In this document: piece by piece, positions 1 to 9,720 of the stretch | How positions within the stretch are numbered: position 1 is the first letter of the stretch | Layout of the letters: each line of letters begins with the position of its first letter | From: Massariosphaeria phaeospora | Lineage: Eukaryota; Ascomycota; Dothideomycetes; Pleosporales | Reading direction: 5' to 3' | Assembly: GCA_011032825.1 (NCBI GenBank) | Contig: JAADJZ010000015.1 | Location: forward strand, 682,001 to 746,000 | DNA: 64,000 nt | The notes under the pieces: model-generated | What the model saw: only the letters and a program-made list of their open reading frames with translations | Databases searched by the model: none | What the model was told of the DNA's origin: nothing | Position numbers and translations under genes: made by a program

Positions 1-128
1 CGAATCCTTGCTCTTACGTTTCTTGATCAGTTGCGCTTTGTACATCGTCCCTGGAGTGTTGATCGGCTGCAGAGTGTTAGCATGAAGTTGATGTCAAGCT
101 GCAATGTACTAACTGTGAACTGAGCCAT
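1..128 (-). CDS. 5' end of an unidentified protein (partial, runs off left edge)
   Basis: The start codon is at 128. A 15-nt first exon (128-114) is followed by a GTTAGT donor and a 47-nt intron with a GCTAAC branch site and a CTCTGCAG acceptor. The second exon runs from 66 to the window edge. Spliced, the frame stays open and begins MAQFTPINTPGTMYKAQLI, then continues with a Lys/Arg-rich stretch. A TATATA element lies about 135 bp upstream. I do not recognise the family because only 27 residues are visible. It is divergent from the Zn2Cys6 gene that starts at 802. The splice signals and the consistent phase support a real gene, but its function is unknown. Confidence 0.55.
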
Positions 129-801
129 CTTCGCTGCGCTTGCTCGGGGAGACCGAGATCTCTTTGAGGCCGCTGGCTCAGAGTTAGCTGCTTGTCCAAG
201 CGTCGAGGGTCGAGTATCGTTGAGTGGTGGGGTTGACAGAATCCATTGGGAGGGCTGGGCGACTTATATATCCATAACCTAGAGCAGTGAAGGTGAGGAG
301 GACGATGAACCGCACAGCGGTGTGGTGAGTGCGAGTGGGCTTATAGTTTGATTGGCATACGGATCAAGCAAAGGGCGGTGAGTTGAGGTAAATCGAGCTA
401 TCACCACGTGGGTATGCCGCCGTGCTTCTCGCACTCATCGTTGATATGGGCAAGACAAGGCATCGAGTAGATTCTTGTGACGTCGTCAAGCAGGAGGCGT
501 GGGCTATAGAGGATTGAGCAGATCATAAACCTCGTGGCAATTGGATCCAAGATGCCGGGGCTAGATGGGCGTTGCTCAAAAGTGTCGGATGTTGAAGGTG
601 AGTGGAAGTTCACGATACACGATGTGAAGTCGCAGCGCTAGGGCAGATCATTTCCTGATTAGGCGCTTACAAATACTCTAAAGCGGTCGAGTAGCTTTCT
701 GGCTACGAACAACCGCTCACCTACCAGAAGCAACCCCGTTATCTAATTTCCCATATATTGAAAATCTAGCCAATAAGAACGAGTCTTGATACTCCAAAAT
801 C
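129..801. promoter_or_regulatory. Divergent promoter between the partial left-edge gene and the Zn2Cys6 gene
   Basis: This intergenic stretch holds a TATATA element at 265-270, suitably placed for the minus-strand gene. A palindromic CACGTG E-box lies at 405-410. An AT-rich CATATATTG lies at about 752-760, some 40 bp before the plus-strand ATG, with a CCAAT pentamer at 770-774. No convincing coding sequence was found. The short minus-strand frame at 401-613 starts with GTG and shows no motif. Confidence 0.4.
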
Positions 802-2075
802 ATGGTGGATGCAGACCAGAACGAGAGACTGCGGGCTGCTTGCGACGAATGCCGTGAGTTTGCACCATGCCCCTACCTGCTGATTCACCCCACTCATCCT
901 GCCTCGAGGGACACGGAAACTAAAATGCTCGGGCGGGATTCCACAATGTGGCCGGTGCGAAAGAGAAAGCATCTCATGCGTATACTCGCCGCAGAAGCAA
1001 ATGGGCCGGCCCAAAAAGAGAAGACGCGACGAGGCACCAGCGGACGACGTACTAGCAGAGGATGATGGTCAAGAGACGGTTTCTCGGCCTGATGTTAACC
1101 ACTTTGGACATATTTACACCTTCGGAAACCCTACTGTGCGGAGACCTGATATCGACTTCTCTGGGGTTTCTGAACTCCAAGTCCATAGTGGCATTCCAGA
1201 TGCATGTTCGTCCACATATAATGCCGAGTCCGCGCTTTCGTTCGCCCCTAACCAAGGAAATCCTCCCACTCCCGGGTAAGCCATTCTTACTGTAGCTGTA
1301 CCGTCATCTCTTCTTACACTTTCATAGCTTCGATCTAGACGCAAACATCGATCCATCACTCTGGGATCTACCATCCACCATCTCAAACAACCAACCCCCC
1401 ATCCCCCAAGGCCCCCCTTCTCCAGCACAAAGCTCATGCACCTGCCTTTCCATCATGTACCTCAGCCTCAGCGACCTGCAAAACATGACGACATTCGCCT
1501 TCCCCGCCGTGATCCCTAGCCTGCGGCAAGCCATGAGCACCACGTCGACGATGCTGCAGTGCGAAAAATGCCCCCAAGACACCTTCAGCGCCATGCAAAA
1601 CGTGCAGTCGCTCACCGCGCTCTTCAGCGCCATCGCCGAGCGCTTCCACAAAGTGCTGCGCGACATCGACGCCGAAGCCGCGCGCCTCGAGCAAGCCGGT
1701 GCCAAGAAACCGTTCCGCATCGGCGACAACAACGCCGCGAACATGCACCTCCATACGGGCACCATCGACTGCCCCATGGGCTTCGACATCGAGCTCGAGC
1801 CGAATGAGTGGAAGCGCCTGGCCAAGCGCGCCCTGAAAACAGAGGTCCTCGGCGGCGGCAGCAACCCCGTGCCACTCAGCCACCTCGTCGAGGAAATGAG
1901 CAACCGGCAGTCGAGGTGGCATACCGGGAAGAACTTTCACAGAGACGAGGTGTCGCAGTTGTTTGGCGGGACTGAGGCGTGTGCCATGCGGTATAAGGAG
2001 AATCCGCGTGATGCCGCATGCGTTCGCATGATCGATCAAATACGAGGAATGCTGGATCGCATGGGCTGGGACTGA
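802..2075 (+). CDS. Zn(II)2Cys6 transcription factor
   Basis: Three exons (802-853, 909-1275, 1328-2075) give about 388 residues. The first intron interrupts the zinc cluster. Once spliced, the motif is perfect: C14-x2-C17-x6-C24-x6-C31-x2-C34-x6-C41. A basic GRPKKRRR tail follows at about residues 49-56 and would extend DNA contact and nuclear import. The C-terminal half (from about 180) has a hydrophobic helical region with a paired-cysteine CEKCP segment. That layout is seen in many pathway-specific fungal regulators of the AflR type, which is a family resemblance and not a functional assignment. It is a nuclear DNA-binding protein, probably binding CGG half-sites. No biosynthetic cluster lies beside it, so its targets are unknown. 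The ATG was chosen because it gives the only frame running into the cluster. Confidence 0.88.
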
Positions 2076-2624
2076 ATGCGTTTGATATACCACGTACTCA
2101 TCACGTACTTTGAGGTTGTAGGGTAAGTGATAGGCGTCCGGCCCACTAGCTAGTGCACTGCGAGATTTCAAAAATGTGAACTTTAGCAGTCAATCTGAAC
2201 GTGCACTCGAATCCGAGACATAGTCTAGCATGTTCAAGTCGTTGTTCCGCGATTGTCTGCGCCGCTTTTCTTGTTAAAATGGTCTGACCAATTTTGTAAG
2301 GTGGACTTCCAAGAGCTAGAGGTTCTATATTAGACTAGAGAAGAACTATTAGGTTCTACAGCTCTAGTTAATATTTGCATACTATACGGCATGCTAAGCT
2401 CTGAATAACTCTAATTACTGACACATAAATTTGCACACACAAAACATGATTCCAAAACAGTCATCATAGGCGCATTCATAATAAAGTTGGCACCAAGACG
2501 AATCACACAATTCATTTCCAGTAGTTGAGCAAGGGTTGTCAGAATGGATGACTTCACTATTGAGTGAGTTGGTGGTATAAGAAAGTACACATAGAGACGA
2601 TAAGCCATAACGTCGTCCTTCGCT
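2076..2624. other. Convergent 3' intergenic region
   Basis: This lies between the 3' ends of the Zn2Cys6 gene and DBP4. It is AT-rich around 2310-2400 and fits 3' UTR and polyadenylation sequence for both genes. No gene was seen in it. Confidence 0.5.
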
Positions 2625-5157
2625 TCATCCCAGCAACCGCGCAGCCGCAGCCTCCATATCCTCCAGCGTATCCAGCATCTGCGGTTCCTCCACCACGCCC
2701 CGGCCCTTCTTCCCCTTCCTGCGCTTCTTCCCGCCCCTCTCGCCGTCGTCATCGTCGCCCTCTGAATCGGACTGGAACCACTTCTTCGCCTTCTTCTTCT
2801 TCGGCTGCTCGACTTCGACTTCGGCATCTCCATCTCCATCATCGTCATCGCCCGCATCAGCTCTAAAGTTCGCAAGGAGATCGTCCTGGTTCCCGTCGAA
2901 TTCGACACCGCCGTCCTCGTCGTCCTCTTCCCCTTCCTCTCCGCCCGCTTTCTCGCCCCTCTCGCGCTCTTTCCTCTTCCGCATCTTCTCTTTCTTGCGC
3001 GCCTTGACGACAGCCTTGTCTTCGACGTCGGCCTGCTGCACGACTTCGCGCTCGGCTTGCACGAACTGCTGCCGCTGGTCCTCGGGGAGACCCTTGGCTT
3101 TGAAGTCGGCTTCGTTGGCGAGCTCGTAGACTTCGTGCGGGTTGCCTTCGTCGTCGAACACGAGTTTCTTGCCCTTGTCTTTGAGCTTTAGGAGCTTCTT
3201 CTTGGACTTGAGCAGCTTCTCGCGGCGGTTGCTGTCGATGATGAGGGGTTGCGATGCACCCTGCAGATGGACCACCCGCCCTCCTGCAGTCGGAGCCCCA
3301 ACTTCGTCGTCAGAGGCGTCATCCGAGTCAGCCGCTACTCTCCTCTTGACGGTGAGGAAGTCGTCATCGTCGCCATTTGCGGCAGTCTGGTCGCCAGTAG
3401 AGTGGTTGTTCGTTCTGGCATTGTCTTCGTCGTCGTCCCTCATAAGCCTTCTAACATGGGGTGCTAGGACATCCTGGTTCTGCTTCTCAAACATTCGATC
3501 GTACTTTGTGCGCACTTTCTTCTTCGATACGCCATCGAGATCACCATCATCCTCTGACGCGACCGCAACCTCTCGCGCTTGTCTCTGGGCCTGCTTCTTC
3601 AGTTTGCCATCCTCGGTCAAGAACCTAACCTTCGGAGCGCCAGGGAGGCCCAAGCTCGCAGCGTAGGCCTCCAAGTCGTATTCCATAAGCTTGAATATCT
3701 CCTTATCTTTCTGTATGTAGATGGACTTGACATAAGTGACGAACGCTTTTTGTCCTAGGTATTTTAGAGACGGATCCTGGAAGCACATATGCGCGATTTG
3801 ACTCTGGATCGATTGCTTCTTCTTTTGGCGGACGTTAATGAGTTCAACTGGGACCTTCTTGGCCTCTAAGCGCCGCAACATGCCCTCCTCTTCACTTGGC
3901 GCTAGGAAGATGACGCCCCGACCTTCGCGATTGTAGCGCGCTGTACGGCCTACGCGGTGGATATACGTGTCGACGTCCTCCGGGCAGTCTACTTGGATGA
4001 CGAAGTCGACTGCTGGAAAGTCGAGACCGCGCGCTGCAATGTCTGTAGCGAAGAGGCAGGAGCATTTTGATGCCGAGAACTTCGCAGTTGTTTCTAGCCG
4101 AGCTCCCTGTTTCTGCTTGCCATGAAGGTGAAGTAGGGGTATTCCCGGTTGCATGTGACGAAACGCTTCAAAGACAAACTTGACCACTTTTCCAGACGTA
4201 AAGAAGCACAGAATCTTTGACTTTTTGCTCGCTTGGATGAAGCTCCACAAGGTGTCCAGCTTCTCCTCCAGAGGACAGATGATGTAGTTTTGTTGAAGCG
4301 TTATAGGCGTTGCAGTCTTGTCCTCGGCGTGGACAGAAACATATTCTGGCTCCTGGAGACTCAACCGTGCAAGATCCGAGACTCTTCGTGACTGTGTTGC
4401 AGAAAACAGCATGGTTTGTCGCTCCTTGGGAAGGTATTCGACGATAGCATCGACGTCTCTCTGAAAGCCCATATCCAGAATACGATCCGCCTCATCCAGA
4501 ACCAGCATCTTGAGGTCATCCACGTTGAAGGCAACAGTCTGCGACAGGTGCTGCAGTATGCGACCGGGCGTCCCAACCAGTATATTCATTCTTCCCAGCG
4601 CCTGTCTCTCTGCCTCTAGACTCTTTCCTCCTATCACAAGGCCCGCAGCAAACATATGCCCATGTCTGCCAATCTTGCACAGCACATCGAAGATTTGGAT
4701 CGCCAGTTCTCGAGTCGGCGAGATGATCAACGCGCCCATTCCGGCATCAGGCCCCACGTGCTGGAGGCGGTACAAGTTCTCTAAGACGGGTATGATGAAC
4801 GATAGCGTTTTGCCACTGCCCGTCTTCGCCGCGCCGAGAATGTCGTGGCCTTGCAGTGCGAGCGGGATGGCTTTGGCCTGGATGTCGGTCATGACGGCGA
4901 AATGCGACGATTTGAGGCCTTGCTTGGTAGGGTCGGAGAGCGGCAGATCGGAGAAGTCCTTGTACGAGCCATTTTTGGGGTCCTAGTGTTATTAGCAAAA
5001 GCTGTCGAGCGTAGAGCAGATGCGCGTGTCTTACCAGCGCGGCAACTGCCTGCTCCAGCTTCTCAACATCCACATCGTCGCGCTTCCTTTTCTGCGCCGA
5101 CGTCTGTTTCTTGACCTTTGCAGGCCGCGTGCGACCGGAGATTCCTGAGGCGACCAT
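2625..5157 (-). CDS. DBP4: DEAD-box RNA helicase Dbp4 (Hca4)
   Basis: Two exons (5157-5035 and 4982-2625) joined in phase 0 give 826 residues. It is a nucleolar ATP-dependent RNA helicase needed for U14 snoRNA release and early 18S rRNA processing (family knowledge). The spliced N terminus gives the family's Q-motif region ([14 protein letters not shown], then MTDIQ at about 72). Motif I is [10 protein letters not shown] at about 91-100, followed by PTREL at about 130, DEAD at about 204-207, SAT at about 235, ARGLDFP, and HRVGRTAR at about 383-390. The C-terminal 250 residues are Lys/Glu/Asp-rich with nuclear-signal-like clusters, typical of Dbp4. The first exon is basic ([11 protein letters not shown]). 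The gene shares a 180-bp promoter with the J-domain gene at 5338. The intron is 52 nt with GTAAG and CTAG ends. Confidence 0.95.
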
Positions 5158-5337
5158 TTCAAAATTGCATCGTGGAGAGCGAGCGTTCGACGTTGGTTTG
5201 TCGCATTCAAAAAAATCTCGAGATCTTCCGCCGCTGTGGCACGTGCGTCGATCGCGGGGACAGGGCCAGAGCTCCGCTTCTGAACTTCCGCCGTTCTTCA
5301 CCTTTCTACTCCTCACCCAACTCGCGACGAGACAATC
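5158..5337. promoter_or_regulatory. Bidirectional promoter of DBP4 and the DNAJC8-like gene
   Basis: Only 180 bp separate the two divergent start codons, so core elements for both genes must lie here or in their leaders. A palindromic E-box CACGTG sits at 5240-5245, close to the middle. No clear TATA box was seen. Both genes act in RNA processing, so co-regulation is plausible but inferred. Confidence 0.5.
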
Positions 5338-6265
5338 ATGGCAATCAGCGAGGTCGAGCCCAAGCTCGAGCCCACGGCTGGAATCAAGGTCGAATACGAA
5401 CCCGGACACAAGGCTAACTCTAAAACTGAAGACACAGTCGAGCCCACGGTCGAAGTCAAGGTCGAAGAAGTCAAGATCGGAGAAGTCAAGGTCGAACCAA
5501 AAGTGGAATTGGAGCTCGACCTGGACCCCGACGACTACGATGTAACGGACGATCTGGATGCGCTAGGCCGCGAGTTGGAGAGGGTGAGCAAAAGCAGACG
5601 CACCCGCCACAGACACAGCTAACCTCCTCACAGGACACCGAGATAGAGCGTCAGTAGCCACACGGCCCCGCGCCCAGCACACCAGCTAACATGCACCAGG
5701 CATCCGCAGCGTTTTCCGCCTCAACGCCTACGCCGTGCTCGACCTCCTCCCGGGCGTCCCCGAATCCGACATCAAGCGCACCTACAAGGCGAAATCGCTC
5801 CTGATCCACCCGGACAAAACGCCCAACCCCAACGCGCCCGATGCCTTCGACCGCATCAAGAAGGCGCAGCAGATGCTGCTGGACGAGAAGCTGCGCGTGG
5901 AGCTCGACGAGCACATCGCCGACGCCCGCATGCTGACGATGCGCGACAAGAAGCTGACGGCCGACGACGACGAGGTCAAGAGCGAGGAGTTTGCCAAGGC
6001 CTGGCGCGACAAGACCACGTTCGTCATCATGGAGCACGAGACCCGCAAGCAGCGCATCCTCAAGGCCGACTTGCGCGAGGAGGGCCGCGCGCAGCGCAAG
6101 GAGGAAGAGGAGTTGGAGGAGCGCAAGCGCAAGCGCGAGCACGAATCGGCGTGGGAGCAGACTCGCGATGTGCGCATCAATAGCTGGCGCAACTTCCAGC
6201 AGGGCAAGAGGCCGGAGGTGGAGGGCGGCAAGAAGAAAAAGAAGAAGGTCAAGGCCCTGGGCTAA
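5338..6265 (+). CDS. DnaJ-domain protein, DNAJC8/Spf31-like splicing-associated cochaperone
   Basis: Three exons (5338-5583, 5634-5649, 5700-6265) give 275 residues. The middle exon is only 16 nt. Splicing joins the acidic N terminus to a J domain at about residues 95-160 with the diagnostic HPD at 124-126, as in IHPDKTPNPNAPDAF. A long charged, Arg/Glu-rich helix follows, then a Lys-rich end (KKKKKKV). This layout, with the J domain in the middle and a basic helical C terminus, matches DNAJC8 and S. pombe Spf31, which associate with the spliceosome (family knowledge). The first 60 residues are an imperfect Lys/Glu/Val repeat (VKVEEVKIGEVKVEPKVE), low in complexity and probably disordered. 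The first ATG was chosen because the frame is open from there to the GTGAGC donor. Confidence 0.88.
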
Positions 6266-7461
6266 GCAAGCGGCTTCTGGCACACAACATGGGGCTTTCA
6301 TGCCATGTAGCTATGGCGCTGGAGTCAAAAGGCGCTAAGGCGGTTCGTGTGTTTTTCCTCTGGTCCGTACATCTCACAACGGCGTTACACAAGCTCCAGT
6401 CGAGCATGGCGTCTGGCGAGGGGTAACATAGGGCGTTGAGAACCGGGCGGGCATCTGCATACGGTATCAGAAAGCTGAGCCTATTACGCGAGCACGTACG
6501 CGTCTCGCGGTATTTACTTAGTACTGCTACAACTACACACTATGGAACCAAGCCAAGCCAGTCCAATCCAATCCAAACCAGCGACAAAAAGGGTATACAC
6601 AAATTCAGCAAAAAGATCCCCATCATCCATGCCATGCCATCCCTCATCTATATAACACGCCCAAACGTCCACAGCCGTATAATCCGTCCATTATGTACCA
6701 TCCGCACCAGTCGTAACCCAGCCGCGCCTCGTACGATGGATAGGGTAGGGCCCCAACCCCTCGGCGTAGCACAAAGCCCCTCGAAGCAGAAAGTCGTATG
6801 TAGTCCAAGCGGGCGTCGGCAGCAACAACGGTTGCAGTGTGGACCCCATGCCAGCCATGCAGCGACGCGGTACCAGACCCCCCGCGACGGAGCCAATGGC
6901 CATGCGCGCAAGCCCTCCACCGACGTACTCCAGGAGAATAAAACGGGGCCTTGCGTCTGCTGCTCGCCATGCCCATGCACGACATGCAGACTGGAAACGA
7001 AACGAAACGAAACGACGGGAGAATGTGGAAGCGTCGCTCGCCCTTTTTGTTTTTGAACGCCACGTATGTGTTCCCCTCGCTCCCATGCAACCCAAACATG
7101 AAACAGACACGAACGGCAACTGTACGCGTGCAAGTATAAAGCGTGGCCTAGCCGCCCCACCTAGGTTGGTCTTTCTCCTCCTCTTTCAGATCGTCGGGTT
7201 CCGAGACGACGTCAAATGCCCGGACGAATAAACAGAACAGTGGTATCTCTTCCGGAAAAACGCAATAACGACAGACGCCCTCGGAAGATGCAAGGGAGAA
7301 ACCTTGGAACGGAATATGCCGGCAGCAACTATGTATGTTTCAAGGGCGATAAGGCCGGCCTGTCGCTGAATGTACGTACGTATGTAGACCTTCTTAAAAA
7401 TAATCGCGAGGATGATTAAACCGCCCTAGATCTATAAACTAAGATATCATGCCGTCTCCTT
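6266..7461. other. Intergenic region, convergent 3' ends
   Basis: This 1.2 kb between two 3' ends carries several overlapping open frames on both strands around 6440-7230. None has a recognisable motif, and their mutual overlap suggests chance. A short CCAAT/CCAAA-rich run occurs near 6555-6585. I see no supported gene. Confidence 0.45.
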
Positions 7462-9720
7462 CTACTCCAAAACTTCATGGATGTTCAGTCTTCGTCGTTT
7501 CCCCGTGTCGGGCGTGTCGGGTCGCTGGTCGGCGCTCGACAATGATTCGCGCCGGCGGACTCGTTCTCTCGCGCTTTCGCCGAACTCCTGGCCCAAGGGC
7601 GAGCCCAAAGGAGGAGCGGGCGCCGTGCGGATAGGCGGTAGATGTAGCCCCTCTAGTCGGCCAACCCGGTTCTGTTCACGTAGAGGCTCTGAGGTGACTG
7701 AACCGGTCCTGGCGACGGATGAATAAGGAGAGGGGTACGCTCCCGGCTGGGATGGCGGCTGTATAGTCGAAAAGTATCCCTGCTCGGGACCAGCTGTTGG
7801 GGAGTAGCCATATGAAGGGCTACCCGCGAACGAACTGGAACTCATGGTAGGCAGTGAGGTGCGAACTGCCGAGAAGTTGAAATATGGAGAAGTCGGAGCG
7901 GAGCTGGCCGACGATGCTGGTCGAGCGGTGTAGGGCCCGAAGTCGCGCACGGGGGCGGTTGGCGTTGGCGCTGACATTGTCTGCGAGGCATGAATAGGTG
8001 TTGGTGGAGCCAACTGTTGTGTTAGAAGAGGTGGGCCGGCTAACCGTGGAGGTAGATGCACGACCAACGTAGCAAAGTACAACGAAGTCTTCGCTAACCG
8101 GATCTGCGTCTGGAGACCCTGCTGTTGCCCGCTCGGAAGTCGAAAATTTAGGAAGAACGGCCTGTCAGTGTAACCCTGAGTGATTTGGTCAACGTCTCTG
8201 TCGGCTACGGACTGCACAGGGTCTTGTCCGATCGGTGTAATAGGCGCCATGTATGATGGTTCCCGCACGTCCCTTTCCTCCCGCAGCTCGTTGCGTATTC
8301 GGTGCAAAATGTCGATTTGGCGAATGTCTAGAAGATCGCCGAGACTCTTTCCCCGGACATCGCCCAAGCATGATGCGAGATCCTGGAACGCTTGATTAGA
8401 TTTCAGTATAACGAGGTCTAAATTCAAGAACGCCACTGGCAGCGACTGGTATGGGACGCCTGGACCGGACGGATAGGGCGAGGATGCCACTCCACCGAAG
8501 TTGCGTACACCTGGCGCGCGCACCCCGGCTGGTGCTGATGCTGATGCTGGATGTGGATAATGGTGTGAAATGTTCTCCGGTCCCTGAGTGGACCTTAACA
8601 CCCTGAGCGGGTCGGTCAAATGCTGCGGCGAAGAGAACGAAGAGGGTTGGGCGAAAGAGTCGGGTCCCGAGGTAGCTAGAGCTCCTAAGAGCTGGGTAGG
8701 TGCGGGCCTCACTTCGTCGCTCCTGCCGAATTCTTTATCGTCCCTTAGTCTTGGCCGGCCGCGTTTCTTGTGCTGTACGTCTTTGCATGTGTCCTAAAGC
8801 CCATCCAGTCAGTTTCAGTTGTGCCAAAAGTGTGCGCGTAGCCATAGAGTCGCAAGAGGGCGAGGCACGGGGAGCCTCAGGACACTGACCTGTTTTCCAG
8901 AAGCGACGCAACGACCGCACGGCCGTTGGACATCGCAACTGAGATGCGCCTTTTTACAGTTGACGCATGCAGATGCCACATGAGCCTTTGTCCTTCTTGC
9001 AGGCTTGGTAGGTCGAAGAGGTGGTGGGGTCAACATGGAGGTCGGCTGCACTTGGGGACCCGGCCCTGGGCCGCCGAGATAGGCAGGAACCCCAGGGCCT
9101 GGATACCCATAGGCATAGTTTTGCGGGACTTGCACGCCAACATACGATGCAGGCTCGACTACGCGCCCAGACTGGTGATAGTGGAGTGGGGCTCCTCTGG
9201 ACTGAACCTCTCCTGGGTACAGCGGCCGCTGGTGTGGGATACCTTGGGCAGCGGCGGAGCGCGGATCAAGGAGCAATTGCGGTGGCGGCGGCGGTGGTGG
9301 CACAAAACCCTCGTGTCTACGTGGCTCGCTCACTGGAGGGGGGTAAAGATGGCCGTCCGTTTCGACTATGTGTGCTGAGCGGCGGGCGGGCGAGTGGGAA
9401 TCTGACATGGGAGGAGATGGATAGCTGTGCTGCTCAGGCCGGCCAGGACTGCAGTGCGGAGGAAACTTGGCCAGGCTGCCTCCTGGCTCTTGACGTCGCC
9501 CGAACGGCGCGGGAGGGAGTGAACTAGAAGGTGGCAAGGGCAGAATATGCATAGTTTGTCCAGCACGGCGCTCAAACGCCGCGTCTGCAGCGGGAGCGCA
9601 GTTCTCAGGGTAGAGGGTGGAGAGGATGAGGGGATTTGCCGGCTGAAGTGCAGTCCTGTCGAGGTGGTGAGGCGGGTGCCGGTGGGACTCGAGGATGGGG
9701 GGCGGTTGCTGGATCTGCAT
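7462..9720 (-). CDS. Zn(II)2Cys6 transcription factor with PAS-like region
   Basis: Two exons (9720-8890 and 8793-7462) joined in phase 0 give 720 residues. The 96-nt intron falls inside the zinc cluster. Spliced, the cluster is C252-x2-C255-x6-C262-x5-C268-x2-C271-x8-C280. It is followed at once by KKRGRPRL (286-293), an AT-hook-like basic segment. The first 240 residues are Pro-, His- and Gln-rich and probably disordered. Residues of about 395-500 (starting LPVAFLNLDLVILKSNQAF) look like a PAS-type sensor fold, as in other fungal regulators with a cluster followed by PAS; this is my inference. The C terminus is Ser/Pro-rich and ends in a basic RKR patch. The start at 9720 is the first in-frame ATG; the frame is open a little further upstream but without another ATG. 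Target genes are unknown. Confidence 0.88.

Noticed and set aside
802..2075. Secondary-metabolite cluster regulated by the Zn2Cys6 factor
   Set aside because: Neighbouring genes are housekeeping; the only oxidase-type gene (62200) is 60 kb away, so no cluster is supported.
5735..6265. Stand-alone J-domain gene starting at an internal codon near 5735
   Set aside because: That codon is not ATG, and splicing to the exon at 5338-5583 gives a complete J domain with its first helix and good splice sites.
6436..7231. Several open frames on both strands downstream of the J-protein gene
   Set aside because: They overlap one another, have no motif, and fit 3' untranslated or intergenic sequence.
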